Shown: positions 1 to 6,192, counted from the stretch's first letter. The stretch is DNA of 8,961 nucleotides from Flavobacteriaceae bacterium (GCA_947472705.1 CANJDA010000084.1:1-8961), one strand, 5' to 3'. Notes: generated from the sequence alone by a model not told the origin. A program made the numbers and translations.

Positions 1-1
1 T

Positions 2-217
2 GGTCATATTTGTTGCAATCCCAACCCAATGGATACCAAACTATCCTATAGAAGAGCGATTGTTATTTTTAAGTATTTAATTGATAATGGTATTCCCGTA
101 AAGCGCTTGGCTTATAAAGGTTTTGGAAGCTATGACCCCATATTTCCTCTTCCTGAAAGAACCGAAGCACAACGTGCTGCCAATAGAAGAGTAGAAATTC
201 TGATAGTTGATAAATAA
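2..217 (+). CDS. OmpA-like C-terminal domain protein, 3' end only
   Basis: This is the last 71 codons of a gene that begins before the window; the frame is open from base 2, and the internal ATG at 29 is not the real start. The visible part is the second half of an OmpA-like domain: GHICC, then a helix containing LSYRRA, then KGFGSYDP and the closing ANRRVEILI. OmpA-like domains bind peptidoglycan from the periplasmic side of the outer membrane, and the Arg in the RRA helix is in the usual ligand-contacting position. The usual Asp after GH (GHTD) is replaced by ICC. The sequence is clearly paralogous to the C-terminal domain of the next gene. The stop TAA at 215-217 shares its last A with the ATG of that gene, which suggests co-transcription and translational coupling. 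The missing N-terminus could hold further domains. Confidence 0.85.
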   Translation, partial: GHICCNPNPMDTKLSYRRAIVIFKYLIDNGIPVKRLAYKGFGSYDPIFPLPERTEAQRAANRRVEILIVDK

Positions 218-984
218 TGAAAGTCAAAATCATCATACTATTTTGTTTTTTTTCCATTCGTTGCTTAGGACAACAACAATTGGAACTGTTTTTCGATTTC
301 AACAAAGACTTCCCTAACGAAAAGTCAATACTGGATTATAACGAATGGATTGCCCAACACAAAGACATCGAAATTACCAAAATGCTAGGCTATTGCGACA
401 GTATTGATACTAAAGAATATAACAAAAAACTAGCCGAAAGACGCATTTATAGTGTCCAAAACTTACTCGAAAAAAGCGGCCTCAAAATCAATAAAGACCT
501 GCAACGAATTGCCTTCGGAAAAGAATTCAAACAATCCAAAGTGCAAGCAGAGAATAGAAAAGTAACAATCTTTTACAACGAAATCAAACCCCCAATTCGC
601 TCGGAACTAACCGATAAAATCTTAAATTCCAAAGTAGGCGAAACCGTCAAACTACCCAACATTTATTTCTTCAACAATTCGGCCCGAATAGTCCCAAAAT
701 CAGGGCCAACATTACTCGAATTACTCTGCATCATGGAAGAGAATCCTAAACTAAAGATTGAAATTCAAGGACACATCTGTTGCCAAAAAGTATTTGATTA
801 CAATGATGTTTCCGTTGCTCGTGCCCGAGCTATTTATATGTACCTCATTCGCAATAAAATTGACAAAAAACGCATGACTTTCAAAGGCTACGGAACGTCA
901 AGACCCATACATCCCATCCCCGAAAAAACACACGAAGAAGAAGACGATAACCGCCGTGTTGAAATCATGATTCTAGAGAAATAA
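217..984 (+). CDS. Exported protein with two OmpA-like domains
   Basis: The 255-aa product has a hydrophobic N-terminus (residues 4-18, probable cleavage near CLG/QQ), so it is probably exported to the periplasm or outer membrane. Two OmpA-like domains follow. Domain 1 (about 22-120) has GYCDSID at 58-64, YNKKLAERR at 68-76 and ENRKVTIFY at 112-120, keeping the Asp and Arg expected for diaminopimelate binding. Domain 2 (about 140-254) has NIYF and NSA near 148-156, GHICC at 185-189, the helix YNDVSVARARA at 195-205, GYGTSRP at 224-230 and DNRRVEIMI at 244-252. Domain 2 matches the tail of the preceding gene, so the two genes are tandem paralogues. There is no beta-barrel region. The ATG start is fixed by the TAATG overlap and by the signal peptide. 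A role in anchoring the envelope to peptidoglycan is inferred from the family; the actual partner is unknown. Confidence 0.85.
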   Translation: MKVKIIILFCFFSIRCLGQQQLELFFDFNKDFPNEKSILDYNEWIAQHKDIEITKMLGYCDSIDTKEYNKKLAERRIYSVQNLLEKSGLKINKDLQRIAFGKEFKQSKVQAENRKVTIFYNEIKPPIRSELTDKILNSKVGETVKLPNIYFFNNSARIVPKSGPTLLELLCIMEENPKLKIEIQGHICCQKVFDYNDVSVARARAIYMYLIRNKIDKKRMTFKGYGTSRPIHPIPEKTHEEEDDNRRVEIMILEK

Positions 985-987
985 TTG

Positions 988-1021
988 ATTTGAAAATTAT
1001 ATCATCTTCAAATTTTCAAAT
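988..1021 (+). terminator. AT-rich inverted repeat after the OmpA genes (possible weak terminator)
   Basis: ATTTGAAAATT (988-998) and AATTTTCAAAT (1011-1021) are perfect reverse complements of 11 bases separated by 12 bases, starting 3 bases after the OmpA stop codon. The stem has a single G-C pair and no long T run follows it, so it is not a classical intrinsic terminator. Its position makes a 3'-end or mRNA-stability role plausible. Confidence 0.35.
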
Positions 1022-1038
1022 TGTTGCATCTTCAAATT
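1003..1038 (+). repeat. Short TTCAAATT direct repeats
   Basis: TTCAAATT occurs at 1007-1014, 1015-1022 (abutting) and 1031-1038. The longer unit CATCTTCAAATT is present twice, at 1003-1014 and 1027-1038, 24 bp apart. The last copy overlaps the -33 region of the purM promoter. These could be protein-binding sites or simply slipped AT-rich sequence; the sequence alone does not decide. Confidence 0.45.
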
Positions 1039-1066
1039 GTCTAATTAACAATTAGACTTATCTTTG
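1037..1066 (+). promoter_or_regulatory. Predicted purM promoter (Bacteroidota type)
   Basis: TTG at 1037-1039, a 19-base spacer and TATCTTTG at 1059-1066 match the Bacteroidota primary-sigma pattern TTG-N17-23-TAnnTTTG exactly. Transcription would start near 1073, giving a leader of roughly 54 nt before the purM ATG. No other match lies closer to purM. Confidence 0.7.
1039..1057 (+). promoter_or_regulatory. Inverted repeat filling the purM promoter spacer (operator candidate)
   Basis: GTCTAATT (1039-1046), AAC, AATTAGAC (1050-1057) form a perfect 8+8 dyad with a 3-base centre. It begins at the G of the -33 TTG and ends 1 base before the -7 box, where a bound dimeric regulator would block RNA polymerase. 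No known operator was recognised in it. Confidence 0.45.
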
Positions 1067-1085
1067 CCTCACAACATTCCCCCTG

Positions 1086-1101
1086 TCCCGAAATTTCGGG
1101 A
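1086..1101 (+). repeat. 16-bp perfect palindrome in the purM leader
   Basis: TCCCGAAATTTCGGGA is fully self-complementary and GC-rich for this region. As RNA it could fold as a 6-bp stem with an AAUU loop, with an outer CCCT/AGGG pairing (1081-1084 with 1107-1110). It begins about 13 nt after the predicted transcription start and ends 25 nt before the purM ATG. Similar short CCCGA...TCGGG palindromes seem common between genes in Flavobacteriaceae, so it may be a dispersed repeat rather than a purM-specific element. Confidence 0.6.
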
Positions 1102-1126
1102 GTCGAAGGGCAACTAACTACTACAA

Positions 1127-2305
1127 ATGAGCTCTGATAACAGTCAACGCTACAACTTACGCGGAGTTTCGGCTTCTAAAGAAGATGTGCACAACGCCAT
1201 CAAAAACATAGACAAAGGTTTATTCCCAAAAGCTTTCTGCAAAATTGTCCCCGATTATTTAACCAACGACGAAAACTATTGCCTCATCATGCACGCCGAT
1301 GGTGCCGGTACCAAATCGTCTTTGGCTTATTTATATTGGAAAGAAACCGGAGATATATCAGTTTGGAAAGGCATTGCACAAGATGCGTTGATTATGAATA
1401 TCGATGATTTGCTTTGCGTGGGCGCAACCGATAATATTCTCTTGTCTTCCACCATCGGAAGAAACAAAAACCTTATTCCTGCCGAAGTCATTTCTGCCAT
1501 CATAAACGGTACCGAAGAACTAATAAACGAACTAAAATCCTTTGGAGTAACCATTCATTCCACAGGTGGCGAAACCGCCGATGTGGGCGATTTAGTGCGA
1601 ACCATTATTGTAGATTCTACCGTTACAGCTCGTATGAAGCGTTCTGATGTGGTTGATAATGCCAATATCCAAGCGGGCGATGTCATTGTAGGCTTAGCTT
1701 CTTTCGGTCAAGCCAAATATGAAAAAAGTTATAATGGTGGTATGGGAAGCAATGGGTTAACTTCTGCAAGACATGATGTTTTTGCTAAATACTTAGCTAC
1801 TAAATATCCTGAAAGTTTTGATTCTTCTGTTCCTAACGATTTGGTATACTCTGGAAATATTAAACTTACTGAAACAGTTGAAAATTCTCCTATTGATGCT
1901 GGAAAATTAGTTTTATCTCCAACTCGTACTTATGCTCCTATAATCAAATCAATCTTAGGTAAATATTTGCCTAATGAAATTCACGGCATGGTGCACTGCT
2001 CTGGAGGCGCTCAAACTAAAATATTACATTTTGTAGACAACCTACATATCATAAAAGATAACTTATTTCCTGTTCCTCCATTATTCAAGTTAATCCAAGA
2101 ACAATCCAAAACCCATTGGAAAGAAATGTACCAAGTCTTCAATTGTGGTCATCGCATGGAATTGTATGTGCCCAATGAAATAGCCCAAGATATTATAGAA
2201 ATCTCTCAATCCTTTGGTGTCGAAGCACAAATTGTAGGTAGAGTAGAGGCTTCTGAATACAAAAAACTCACTATTACTAGCGAGTTTGGGAAGTATGAGT
2301 ATTAA
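1127..2305 (+). CDS. purM: Phosphoribosylformylglycinamidine cyclo-ligase (AIR synthase)
   Basis: PurM converts formylglycinamidine ribonucleotide to aminoimidazole ribonucleotide using ATP, in the fifth step of de novo purine synthesis in the cytoplasm. The 392-aa product shows the family's landmarks in order: DGAGTK at 58-63, the acidic NIDDLLCVGA segment at 91-100, GGETAD at 147-152, MGSNG at 206-210, LSPTRTYAP at 263-271, HCSGG at 290-294 and EMYQVFNCG at 333-341. These align with Escherichia coli PurM (DGVGTK, GGETAE, HSNG, LAPTRIY, HLTGG, EMYRTFNCG). It is about 45 residues longer than the E. coli enzyme, partly through extra sequence between SNG and SPTR. The ATG at 1127 follows a predicted promoter with operator-like symmetry; there is no Shine-Dalgarno sequence. 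The next gene begins 10 bp after the stop. Third-position GC falls sharply inside the gene. A divergent AIR-synthase-related paralogue is the main alternative. Confidence 0.88.
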   Translation: MSSDNSQRYNLRGVSASKEDVHNAIKNIDKGLFPKAFCKIVPDYLTNDENYCLIMHADGAGTKSSLAYLYWKETGDISVWKGIAQDALIMNIDDLLCVGATDNILLSSTIGRNKNLIPAEVISAIINGTEELINELKSFGVTIHSTGGETADVGDLVRTIIVDSTVTARMKRSDVVDNANIQAGDVIVGLASFGQAKYEKSYNGGMGSNGLTSARHDVFAKYLATKYPESFDSSVPNDLVYSGNIKLTETVENSPIDAGKLVLSPTRTYAPIIKSILGKYLPNEIHGMVHCSGGAQTKILHFVDNLHIIKDNLFPVPPLFKLIQEQSKTHWKEMYQVFNCGHRMELYVPNEIAQDIIEISQSFGVEAQIVGRVEASEYKKLTITSEFGKYEY

Positions 2306-2315
2306 AAACTAGTAA

Positions 2316-2744
2316 ATGAAAATAATCCCTAAAAACGGTATTGACCAATTATTATTTGGCATGAAACAATCTCATGTTGAAACTATTTATGGTAAACCCA
2401 ATAAACAGTTCAAAGACGAAGACGGTAATATAATTTATCTTTATAATAACGAAAAACTACGCTTAACATTCTACGAAGACGAAGCCTTTCGCTTAGGTTA
2501 TATTATTACTTCTAATAAAGAGGCTACCCTTTTAAACAATTTGGTTATAGGCAAAAATGTTGAAGAAGTCAAAAACGAATTACCCTTCAAGTCCTGGGAA
2601 CAAGAAGATTTTGACAGCACCGAAAATCACTTCAACGAAAGCAATTGGTTAATACTACAAGCCGAATACGGAGTAATTATTAGAGTAGAAATAGGAGCCA
2701 TCATCAAAGACAACGACGAATTCGACTGGAAGTTTAAAGCCTAA
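2316..2744 (+). CDS. Conserved-looking hypothetical protein, 142 aa
   Basis: I do not recognise this protein. It lacks a signal peptide and membrane segments and is acidic, with an alternating strand pattern, so it is probably a small soluble cytoplasmic protein. Its N-terminus (LLFGMKQSHVETIYGKPN, residues 12-29) resembles the short 'G-M/T-x-x-x-V-x-x-x-G-x-P' turn seen in BamE/SmpA-like folds, and a second similar stretch (VIGKNVEEVKNELPF) follows near residues 77-91. This hints at a duplicated alpha-beta unit, but it is weak evidence. A function in an immunity-type or small regulatory family is equally possible. It starts 10 bp after purM and is probably read from the purM promoter. Its TAA stop (2742-2744) overlaps the clpS stop on the other strand. 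Confidence 0.7.
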   Translation: MKIIPKNGIDQLLFGMKQSHVETIYGKPNKQFKDEDGNIIYLYNNEKLRLTFYEDEAFRLGYIITSNKEATLLNNLVIGKNVEEVKNELPFKSWEQEDFDSTENHFNESNWLILQAEYGVIIRVEIGAIIKDNDEFDWKFKA

Positions 2745-3016
2745 ACTATTTCTGCACTCAAACCTGCTTCTAACAATTGAGTACATTGGGGTTTTAATTC
2801 ATCAAATGGTCCCGTTTTAACAGTACATTTGCCTTTGTAATGTACTAAAATAGCACATTGTTCTGCTTGTTCTGAGGAATGTTGGCAAACCCTAATCAGG
2901 GTGTCAATTACATGATCAAAAGTATTCACATCGTCATTATACAAAACGATTTCGTTGTTAATTCCAACTTGTTCGTCAACTAATACGTCTTCTTGTACTT
3001 TTTCTATCGTGCTCAT
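2741..3016 (-). CDS. clpS: ATP-dependent Clp protease adaptor ClpS
   Basis: ClpS binds substrates with bulky N-terminal residues (N-degrons) and delivers them to the ClpA-type unfoldase of the Clp protease in the cytoplasm. With the start used here the product is 91 aa: a short flexible acidic N-terminus, then the core with VLYNDDVNTFDHVI at 24-37, the helix SSEQAEQCAILVHYKGK at 47-63 and the closing LLEAGLSAEI. The NDD in the first loop and the His of VHYKGK correspond to the substrate-pocket residues known in E. coli ClpS. The start is uncertain: ATG at 3016 gives the MSTxEKV beginning that I expect for Flavobacteriaceae ClpS; an in-frame ATG lies at 3022 and a TTG at 3037. The gene lies 37 bp after prmA on the same strand and is probably co-transcribed with it. 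The stop codons of clpS and the opposing gene overlap as CTAA. Confidence 0.93.
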   Translation of the reverse strand: MSTIEKVQEDVLVDEQVGINNEIVLYNDDVNTFDHVIDTLIRVCQHSSEQAEQCAILVHYKGKCTVKTGPFDELKPQCTQLLEAGLSAEIV

Positions 3017-3053
3017 TTTCATTTCGTTTGTAACCAATATAAATTTTCGTGTG

Positions 3054-3914
3054 CTAATTTACATATTTCAAAGAAACCCAATTGTTTCTTTCCAATTTTT
3101 TAACAAAGGTTAAACCTTTCTCCGTGCAAGAAGCATCTATAAACGGAATGTCTTCAGTATAAAAACCACTTAACAAAAGAATCCCATTTGGGTTTAAACA
3201 ATCCACATACTGTTGCATATCGTTCAATAAAATGTTTCGGTTGATATTGGTAATGATTAAATCATACTTCATACCTTTCAGTAAATCAGCATCGCCTTCA
3301 TAAACCGTAATTTCATGACAGTTATTGCGCTCCGCATTTTCAATAGAATTCAAATAACACCAATTATCAATATCGATAGCATCAATAGGTTTAGCACCTT
3401 TCATTTCAGCCAAAATAGCTAAAATCGCGGTACCACAACCCATGTCTAAAGTTTTTAAATTAGTAACATTTAGTTCTAAAAGATGCTGAATCATCATATG
3501 TGTAGTTTCGTGATGACCTGTTCCAAAGCTCATTTTAGGCTCGATTACGATATCATATTGAGCATTAGTTTTTGGATGAAAAGGAGCTCGAACATGGCAT
3601 TTGCAATCAACATCAATGGGTTCAAAGTTTTTTTCCCATTCTTCATTCCAATTAACTTGGTCAATTTCTTCTATAGTATAGGAAATGGAAAATTCAGGAG
3701 AGTCTAATAGATAAATGTCATTTAAGATATCTTCTGTCCATAGCTCTTTTTGAATGTAAGCAATAAAACCAGTTTCAGTTTCAATAAAACTTTCGAATGG
3801 TCTTTCACCTAGTTCTGCAATTAAGATTTCAGAACCTAATTGTTTTGTTTTTTCACTATTGCTTTGGTCTTTTGAGGTTACAGTGAAGTTATATCCTAAA
3901 TAAATATTTGACAT
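3054..3914 (-). CDS. prmA: Ribosomal protein L11 methyltransferase
   Basis: PrmA is an S-adenosylmethionine-dependent cytoplasmic enzyme that methylates ribosomal protein L11. The 286-aa length is normal for the family. The N-terminal part (about 1-100) is the less conserved substrate-recognition domain. The catalytic part shows SFGTGHHETT at 129-138, the SAM-binding loop LDMGCGTAILAI at 156-167, IDIDN at 180-184 (the acidic residue that contacts the SAM ribose), NINRN at 223-227 and LSGF at 248-251. These are in the PrmA order and distinguish it from generic class I methyltransferases. The ATG at 3914 is preceded by a Bacteroidota-type -7 box only about 14 bases upstream, so the leader is short. 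clpS follows 37 bp downstream and probably shares the transcript. The pairing may simply combine ribosome modification with protein turnover; no functional link is shown. Confidence 0.92.
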   Translation of the reverse strand: MSNIYLGYNFTVTSKDQSNSEKTKQLGSEILIAELGERPFESFIETETGFIAYIQKELWTEDILNDIYLLDSPEFSISYTIEEIDQVNWNEEWEKNFEPIDVDCKCHVRAPFHPKTNAQYDIVIEPKMSFGTGHHETTHMMIQHLLELNVTNLKTLDMGCGTAILAILAEMKGAKPIDAIDIDNWCYLNSIENAERNNCHEITVYEGDADLLKGMKYDLIITNINRNILLNDMQQYVDCLNPNGILLLSGFYTEDIPFIDASCTEKGLTFVKKLERNNWVSLKYVN

Positions 3915-3928
3915 GCTGTTATTTTTGG

Positions 3929-3959
3929 CAAAGGTAACAATCAGTATCCTTTCAGCGAA
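3929..3959 (-). promoter_or_regulatory. Possible prmA-clpS promoter
   Basis: On the minus strand, TACCTTTG (3936 to 3929) matches the TAnnTTTG -7 box just upstream of the prmA ATG at 3914. At a 20-base spacing the -33 position reads TTC rather than TTG (3959-3957), so the match is partial. Transcription would start near 3923, leaving a leader of only about 8 nt. Confidence 0.4.
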
Positions 3960-3976
3960 GTCATTTATAAAATAAA

Positions 3977-4450
3977 TTAGTCGGTTTTTACGATAGCTTT
4001 TAAACCATCATTGGCCGCATTATTGCTATTGGTTGAAACATAGAAAATCATAAGCTTTTTATAACGCTTATTGTCAGCATCATAAAAATAGGTAATAGTA
4101 TTTTCTTTTGGATTATAAGTTAACTTAGCTTTCATAAATTTGGATTTCATAAGCCAAGTACCTTCTTCTTCACTATCTTGTTTGAATTGATAAATTGAAC
4201 CATGATGCATACGCACCTGACCATTGTCAACCATACTAATTGCAATATAGCCATTGGTTTTTGAACCTATTTCACGAATATCAATTACGGAGTTTTCATA
4301 TTCTGTTTCTATGAGCTCATATTTGTCGTAATCATTATTCCAGGAATAATACTTACGAGTATCCGATTGGAATCTTTTCTGAGTATCTATTTGTGCTTGA
4401 ATATTCCATGCGAAAAAAAGCACAAAGAACAGGATGAATTTTGATTTCAT
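3977..4450 (-). CDS. Small exported protein of unknown function, 157 aa
   Basis: The protein begins MKSK followed by a hydrophobic stretch to about residue 17 and AQAQ-like residues (18-20), a typical signal peptide with cleavage near residue 19-20 and no lipobox. The mature part, about 137 residues, is rich in aromatic and charged residues in alternating strand-like runs (for example YELIETEY, TWLMKSKFMKAKLTYN, TITYFYD). This suits a small beta-rich periplasmic domain, possibly lipocalin-like, but I recognise no motif and claim no function. The gene has its own candidate promoter upstream and 62 bp separate its stop from prmA, which has a separate promoter candidate, so it may be a single-gene transcript. 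tpiA ends 126 bp upstream. The ATG at 4450 is supported by the signal peptide directly after it. Confidence 0.8.
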   Translation of the reverse strand: MKSKFILFFVLFFAWNIQAQIDTQKRFQSDTRKYYSWNNDYDKYELIETEYENSVIDIREIGSKTNGYIAISMVDNGQVRMHHGSIYQFKQDSEEEGTWLMKSKFMKAKLTYNPKENTITYFYDADNKRYKKLMIFYVSTNSNNAANDGLKAIVKTD

Positions 4451-4475
4451 TTGAATTTGACATTAGATTATGGTG

Positions 4476-4506
4476 TAAACCTAATTTAATAATCGTTTAA
4501 AAACAA
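4476..4506 (-). promoter_or_regulatory. Possible promoter of the 157-aa exported protein gene
   Basis: On the minus strand TTG (4506-4504), a 20-base spacer and TAGGTTTA (4483-4476) give the Bacteroidota promoter pattern with one mismatch (final A instead of G). Transcription would start near 4470, about 20 nt before the ATG at 4450. The rest of the 126-bp gap between this gene and tpiA is AT-rich, with runs of T, and shows no GC-rich terminator hairpin. Confidence 0.4.
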
Positions 4507-4576
4507 AAAAAATCGATGAAATACAATTTAATGTTTTTTTTGTAAGAAAATAATCTATTTATTTATAGTTTTTCTT

Positions 4577-5329
4577 TTAAATAGAGTTAACGATAGCTGC
4601 AAAATCGGTTGCTTTTAATGCAGCACCTCCTATGAGTCCACCATCAACATCGGGTTTTGAAAATATTTCTTTAGCATTATCTGGTTTCACACTACCTCCA
4701 TAGAGTATGGTCACATCATCGGCAATATTATTCCCATATCTTTTGCGTATAGTTTCTCTAATGAATTCGTGCATTTCTTGAGCTTGCTCTGGAGTAGCAG
4801 TTTCTCCAGTTCCTATTGCCCAAACGGGTTCATAAGCTAAAATAATTTGCACCCAATCTTCATTTTCTATATGAAATAAACCATCACGCAATTGATTTTC
4901 AACTACATTAAAATGTTGGTTGTTTTGTCTGTCTTTCAATTCTTCTCCAAAACAAAAAATAGCAGTCATATTGTGTTTTAATGCGGCATTAACTTTTTGA
5001 GCCAAAATCACATCGGTCTCATGAAAATAAGCCCGACGCTCAGAATGCCCAGTTATTACAAAGTTAACACCAATGCTTTTCAACATATCTGCTGAAATTT
5101 CACCAGTATAGGCACCATTTTCATTTTGATGCATGTTTTGTGCGGCTACTGTAATATTTGTAAATTCTAAGTGGTCTACAGCTGATGCCAAGTTTACAAA
5201 AGTTGGTGCTACAATAATTTGTGCTCCTGAATCGATTGGTAATTTGTCTATTAATTCATTAAGTAAATCTTCTGTTTCTTCAGCATTTTTATGCATTTTC
5301 CAATTACCAGCAACTATTTTTTTTCTCAT
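4577..5329 (-). CDS. tpiA: Triose-phosphate isomerase
   Basis: TpiA interconverts dihydroxyacetone phosphate and glyceraldehyde 3-phosphate in glycolysis and gluconeogenesis, as a cytoplasmic (beta/alpha)8-barrel dimer. The 250-aa length is standard. Catalytic features are all present: Asn-9 and Lys-11 in GNWKMH, His-95 in GHSERR (94-99), Glu-167 in AYEPVWAIGTG (166-175, including the phosphate-gripping lid loop), GGSV at 211-214 and the phosphate-binding DGGLIGGAALK at 229-239. It is the last gene of the minus-strand operon: its ATG at 5329 follows the TlpA-like gene's stop codon with just one base between them, so translation is probably coupled. No separate promoter was seen within the upstream gene's end. 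Placement behind redox-protein genes is unusual for a glycolytic enzyme but causes no doubt about identity. Confidence 0.97.
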   Translation of the reverse strand: MRKKIVAGNWKMHKNAEETEDLLNELIDKLPIDSGAQIIVAPTFVNLASAVDHLEFTNITVAAQNMHQNENGAYTGEISADMLKSIGVNFVITGHSERRAYFHETDVILAQKVNAALKHNMTAIFCFGEELKDRQNNQHFNVVENQLRDGLFHIENEDWVQIILAYEPVWAIGTGETATPEQAQEMHEFIRETIRKRYGNNIADDVTILYGGSVKPDNAKEIFSKPDVDGGLIGGAALKATDFAAIVNSI

Positions 5330-5330
5330 T

Positions 5331-5828
5331 TTATTGTATTGTTTTTAAAGCCTCGTACATTTTATCAAAATCGGTTTCAATAGCTCGATAATAAACTACA
5401 TTTCCTTTACTGTCAATGATAATATATCTTGGAATCCAATCTAGGTCTATTGCTTTTCCAAACTCACCTTTCATACCATCTGTAGCCCAATAATGATCGC
5501 CTTTTAATTCATGTTTTGCTATACCAGCTTGCCATTTGTCAAAGGTTTTATCCATAGAAATAAATACATAATCAACTTTTGGGAAACTGCTTTGCATGTC
5601 TTTTACTTTTGGCATAGCTTTTACACAATCACCACACCAAGAAGCCCATATTTCTATAACTACTGGTTTTCCAATATGCTTTTTTACTATTTTCTCAAAT
5701 AAAATTTCTTTGTTATCAGTGGTGATTAATTTTTTTGAAAGAGCTTCTTCAGAGAATGTTATTCTTTGCATAACTGAAAAAGCACAAAAGGCAATAATTG
5801 CTATAAGACAAAAAGTTATTTTTTTCAT
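5331..5828 (-). CDS. TlpA/ResA-like thioredoxin-fold protein
   Basis: This 165-aa protein has a hydrophobic N-terminus (residues 4-19), acting as a signal peptide or membrane anchor, followed by a thioredoxin fold: strand VVIEIWASW, active site WCGDC at 64-68, helix VKAMPKVKDMQ, and WIPRYIIID at 131-139 whose Pro-133 is the expected cis-proline opposite the active site. The TlpA/ResA family works outside the cytoplasmic membrane as thiol-disulfide reductases, for example in cytochrome c maturation or repair of periplasmic disulfides; the exact partner cannot be told here. GD between the cysteines is unlike classical thioredoxin (GP). It lies 10 bp after the small membrane protein gene and one base before tpiA. 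The MauE-thioredoxin fusion two genes upstream is a plausible redox partner. Confidence 0.85.
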   Translation of the reverse strand: MKKITFCLIAIIAFCAFSVMQRITFSEEALSKKLITTDNKEILFEKIVKKHIGKPVVIEIWASWCGDCVKAMPKVKDMQSSFPKVDYVFISMDKTFDKWQAGIAKHELKGDHYWATDGMKGEFGKAIDLDWIPRYIIIDSKGNVVYYRAIETDFDKMYEALKTIQ

Positions 5829-5838
5829 TTATTAATAT

Positions 5839-6153
5839 TTATGAATCACTTTGTAAAGAATCTTTATCTCTATTTTTTAGAAAGTAAATTTTATGATTTT
5901 TTCTTTTACGTTCTCTTCTTTCTTTTTTTCTTTTTTCATCGAAAATGTATTTTAATATTAAAAGTGCTCCTATTATAGAAGTGAAAACAAAAGTACTACC
6001 AATAAGTATATAAATTGTATTTCCCATTGGAGGGTTTTCCATTGTAGAAATTCGATTCAAAATTAATTGTCCAATTATAAAGGCTATGATACATATAATT
6101 AAACCAAATAAACCTCTTTCATATAATTTTCTTGACATTAAATACTTTAGCAT
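5839..6153 (-). CDS. Small two-helix membrane protein with basic tail
   Basis: The 104-aa product has two probable transmembrane helices, at about residues 14-33 and 47-70, separated by a short polar loop (NRISTMENPPMGN). A strongly basic stretch follows at 73-87 (many K and R), and the tail contains several Asp and Ser. The basic stretch after helix 2 implies both ends are cytoplasmic by the positive-inside rule. I do not recognise the family. It lies between the MauE-thioredoxin gene (39 bp upstream) and the TlpA-like gene (10 bp downstream), so it is probably part of the operon and may assist a membrane redox complex; this is inference from position only. The start is uncertain: ATG at 6153, or an in-frame ATG at 6138 giving MSRKLYERG, which is an equally natural beginning. 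Confidence 0.7.
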   Translation of the reverse strand: MLKYLMSRKLYERGLFGLIICIIAFIIGQLILNRISTMENPPMGNTIYILIGSTFVFTSIIGALLILKYIFDEKRKKERRERKRKNHKIYFLKNRDKDSLQSDS

Positions 6154-6192
6154 ATTACGTTTTTTTAATTCCTAAAAATAATTAAAAAGAAA

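Noticed and set aside
29..217. ATG at 29 as the start of a 62-aa gene
   Set aside because: The frame stays open upstream to base 2 and encodes GHICC, part of the same OmpA-like domain, so this is a gene cut by the window edge.
69..305. Open minus-strand frame of 78 codons opposite the OmpA genes
   Set aside because: It runs antisense across two coding genes, has no family features and spans their junction. Similar antisense frames at 1327-1554, 3483-3707, 5133-5348, 5511-5835, 6326-6583 and 6656-6913 were rejected for the same reason.
2756..2782. ACTCAA/TTGAGT inverted repeat as a terminator after the 142-aa gene
   Set aside because: The stem is only 6 bp with a 15-base loop, has no proper T run and lies inside clpS.
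3017..3037. Longer ClpS starting at TTG 3037
   Set aside because: In-frame ATG codons at 3022 and 3016 are available, and the MSTIEKV beginning fits the family better.
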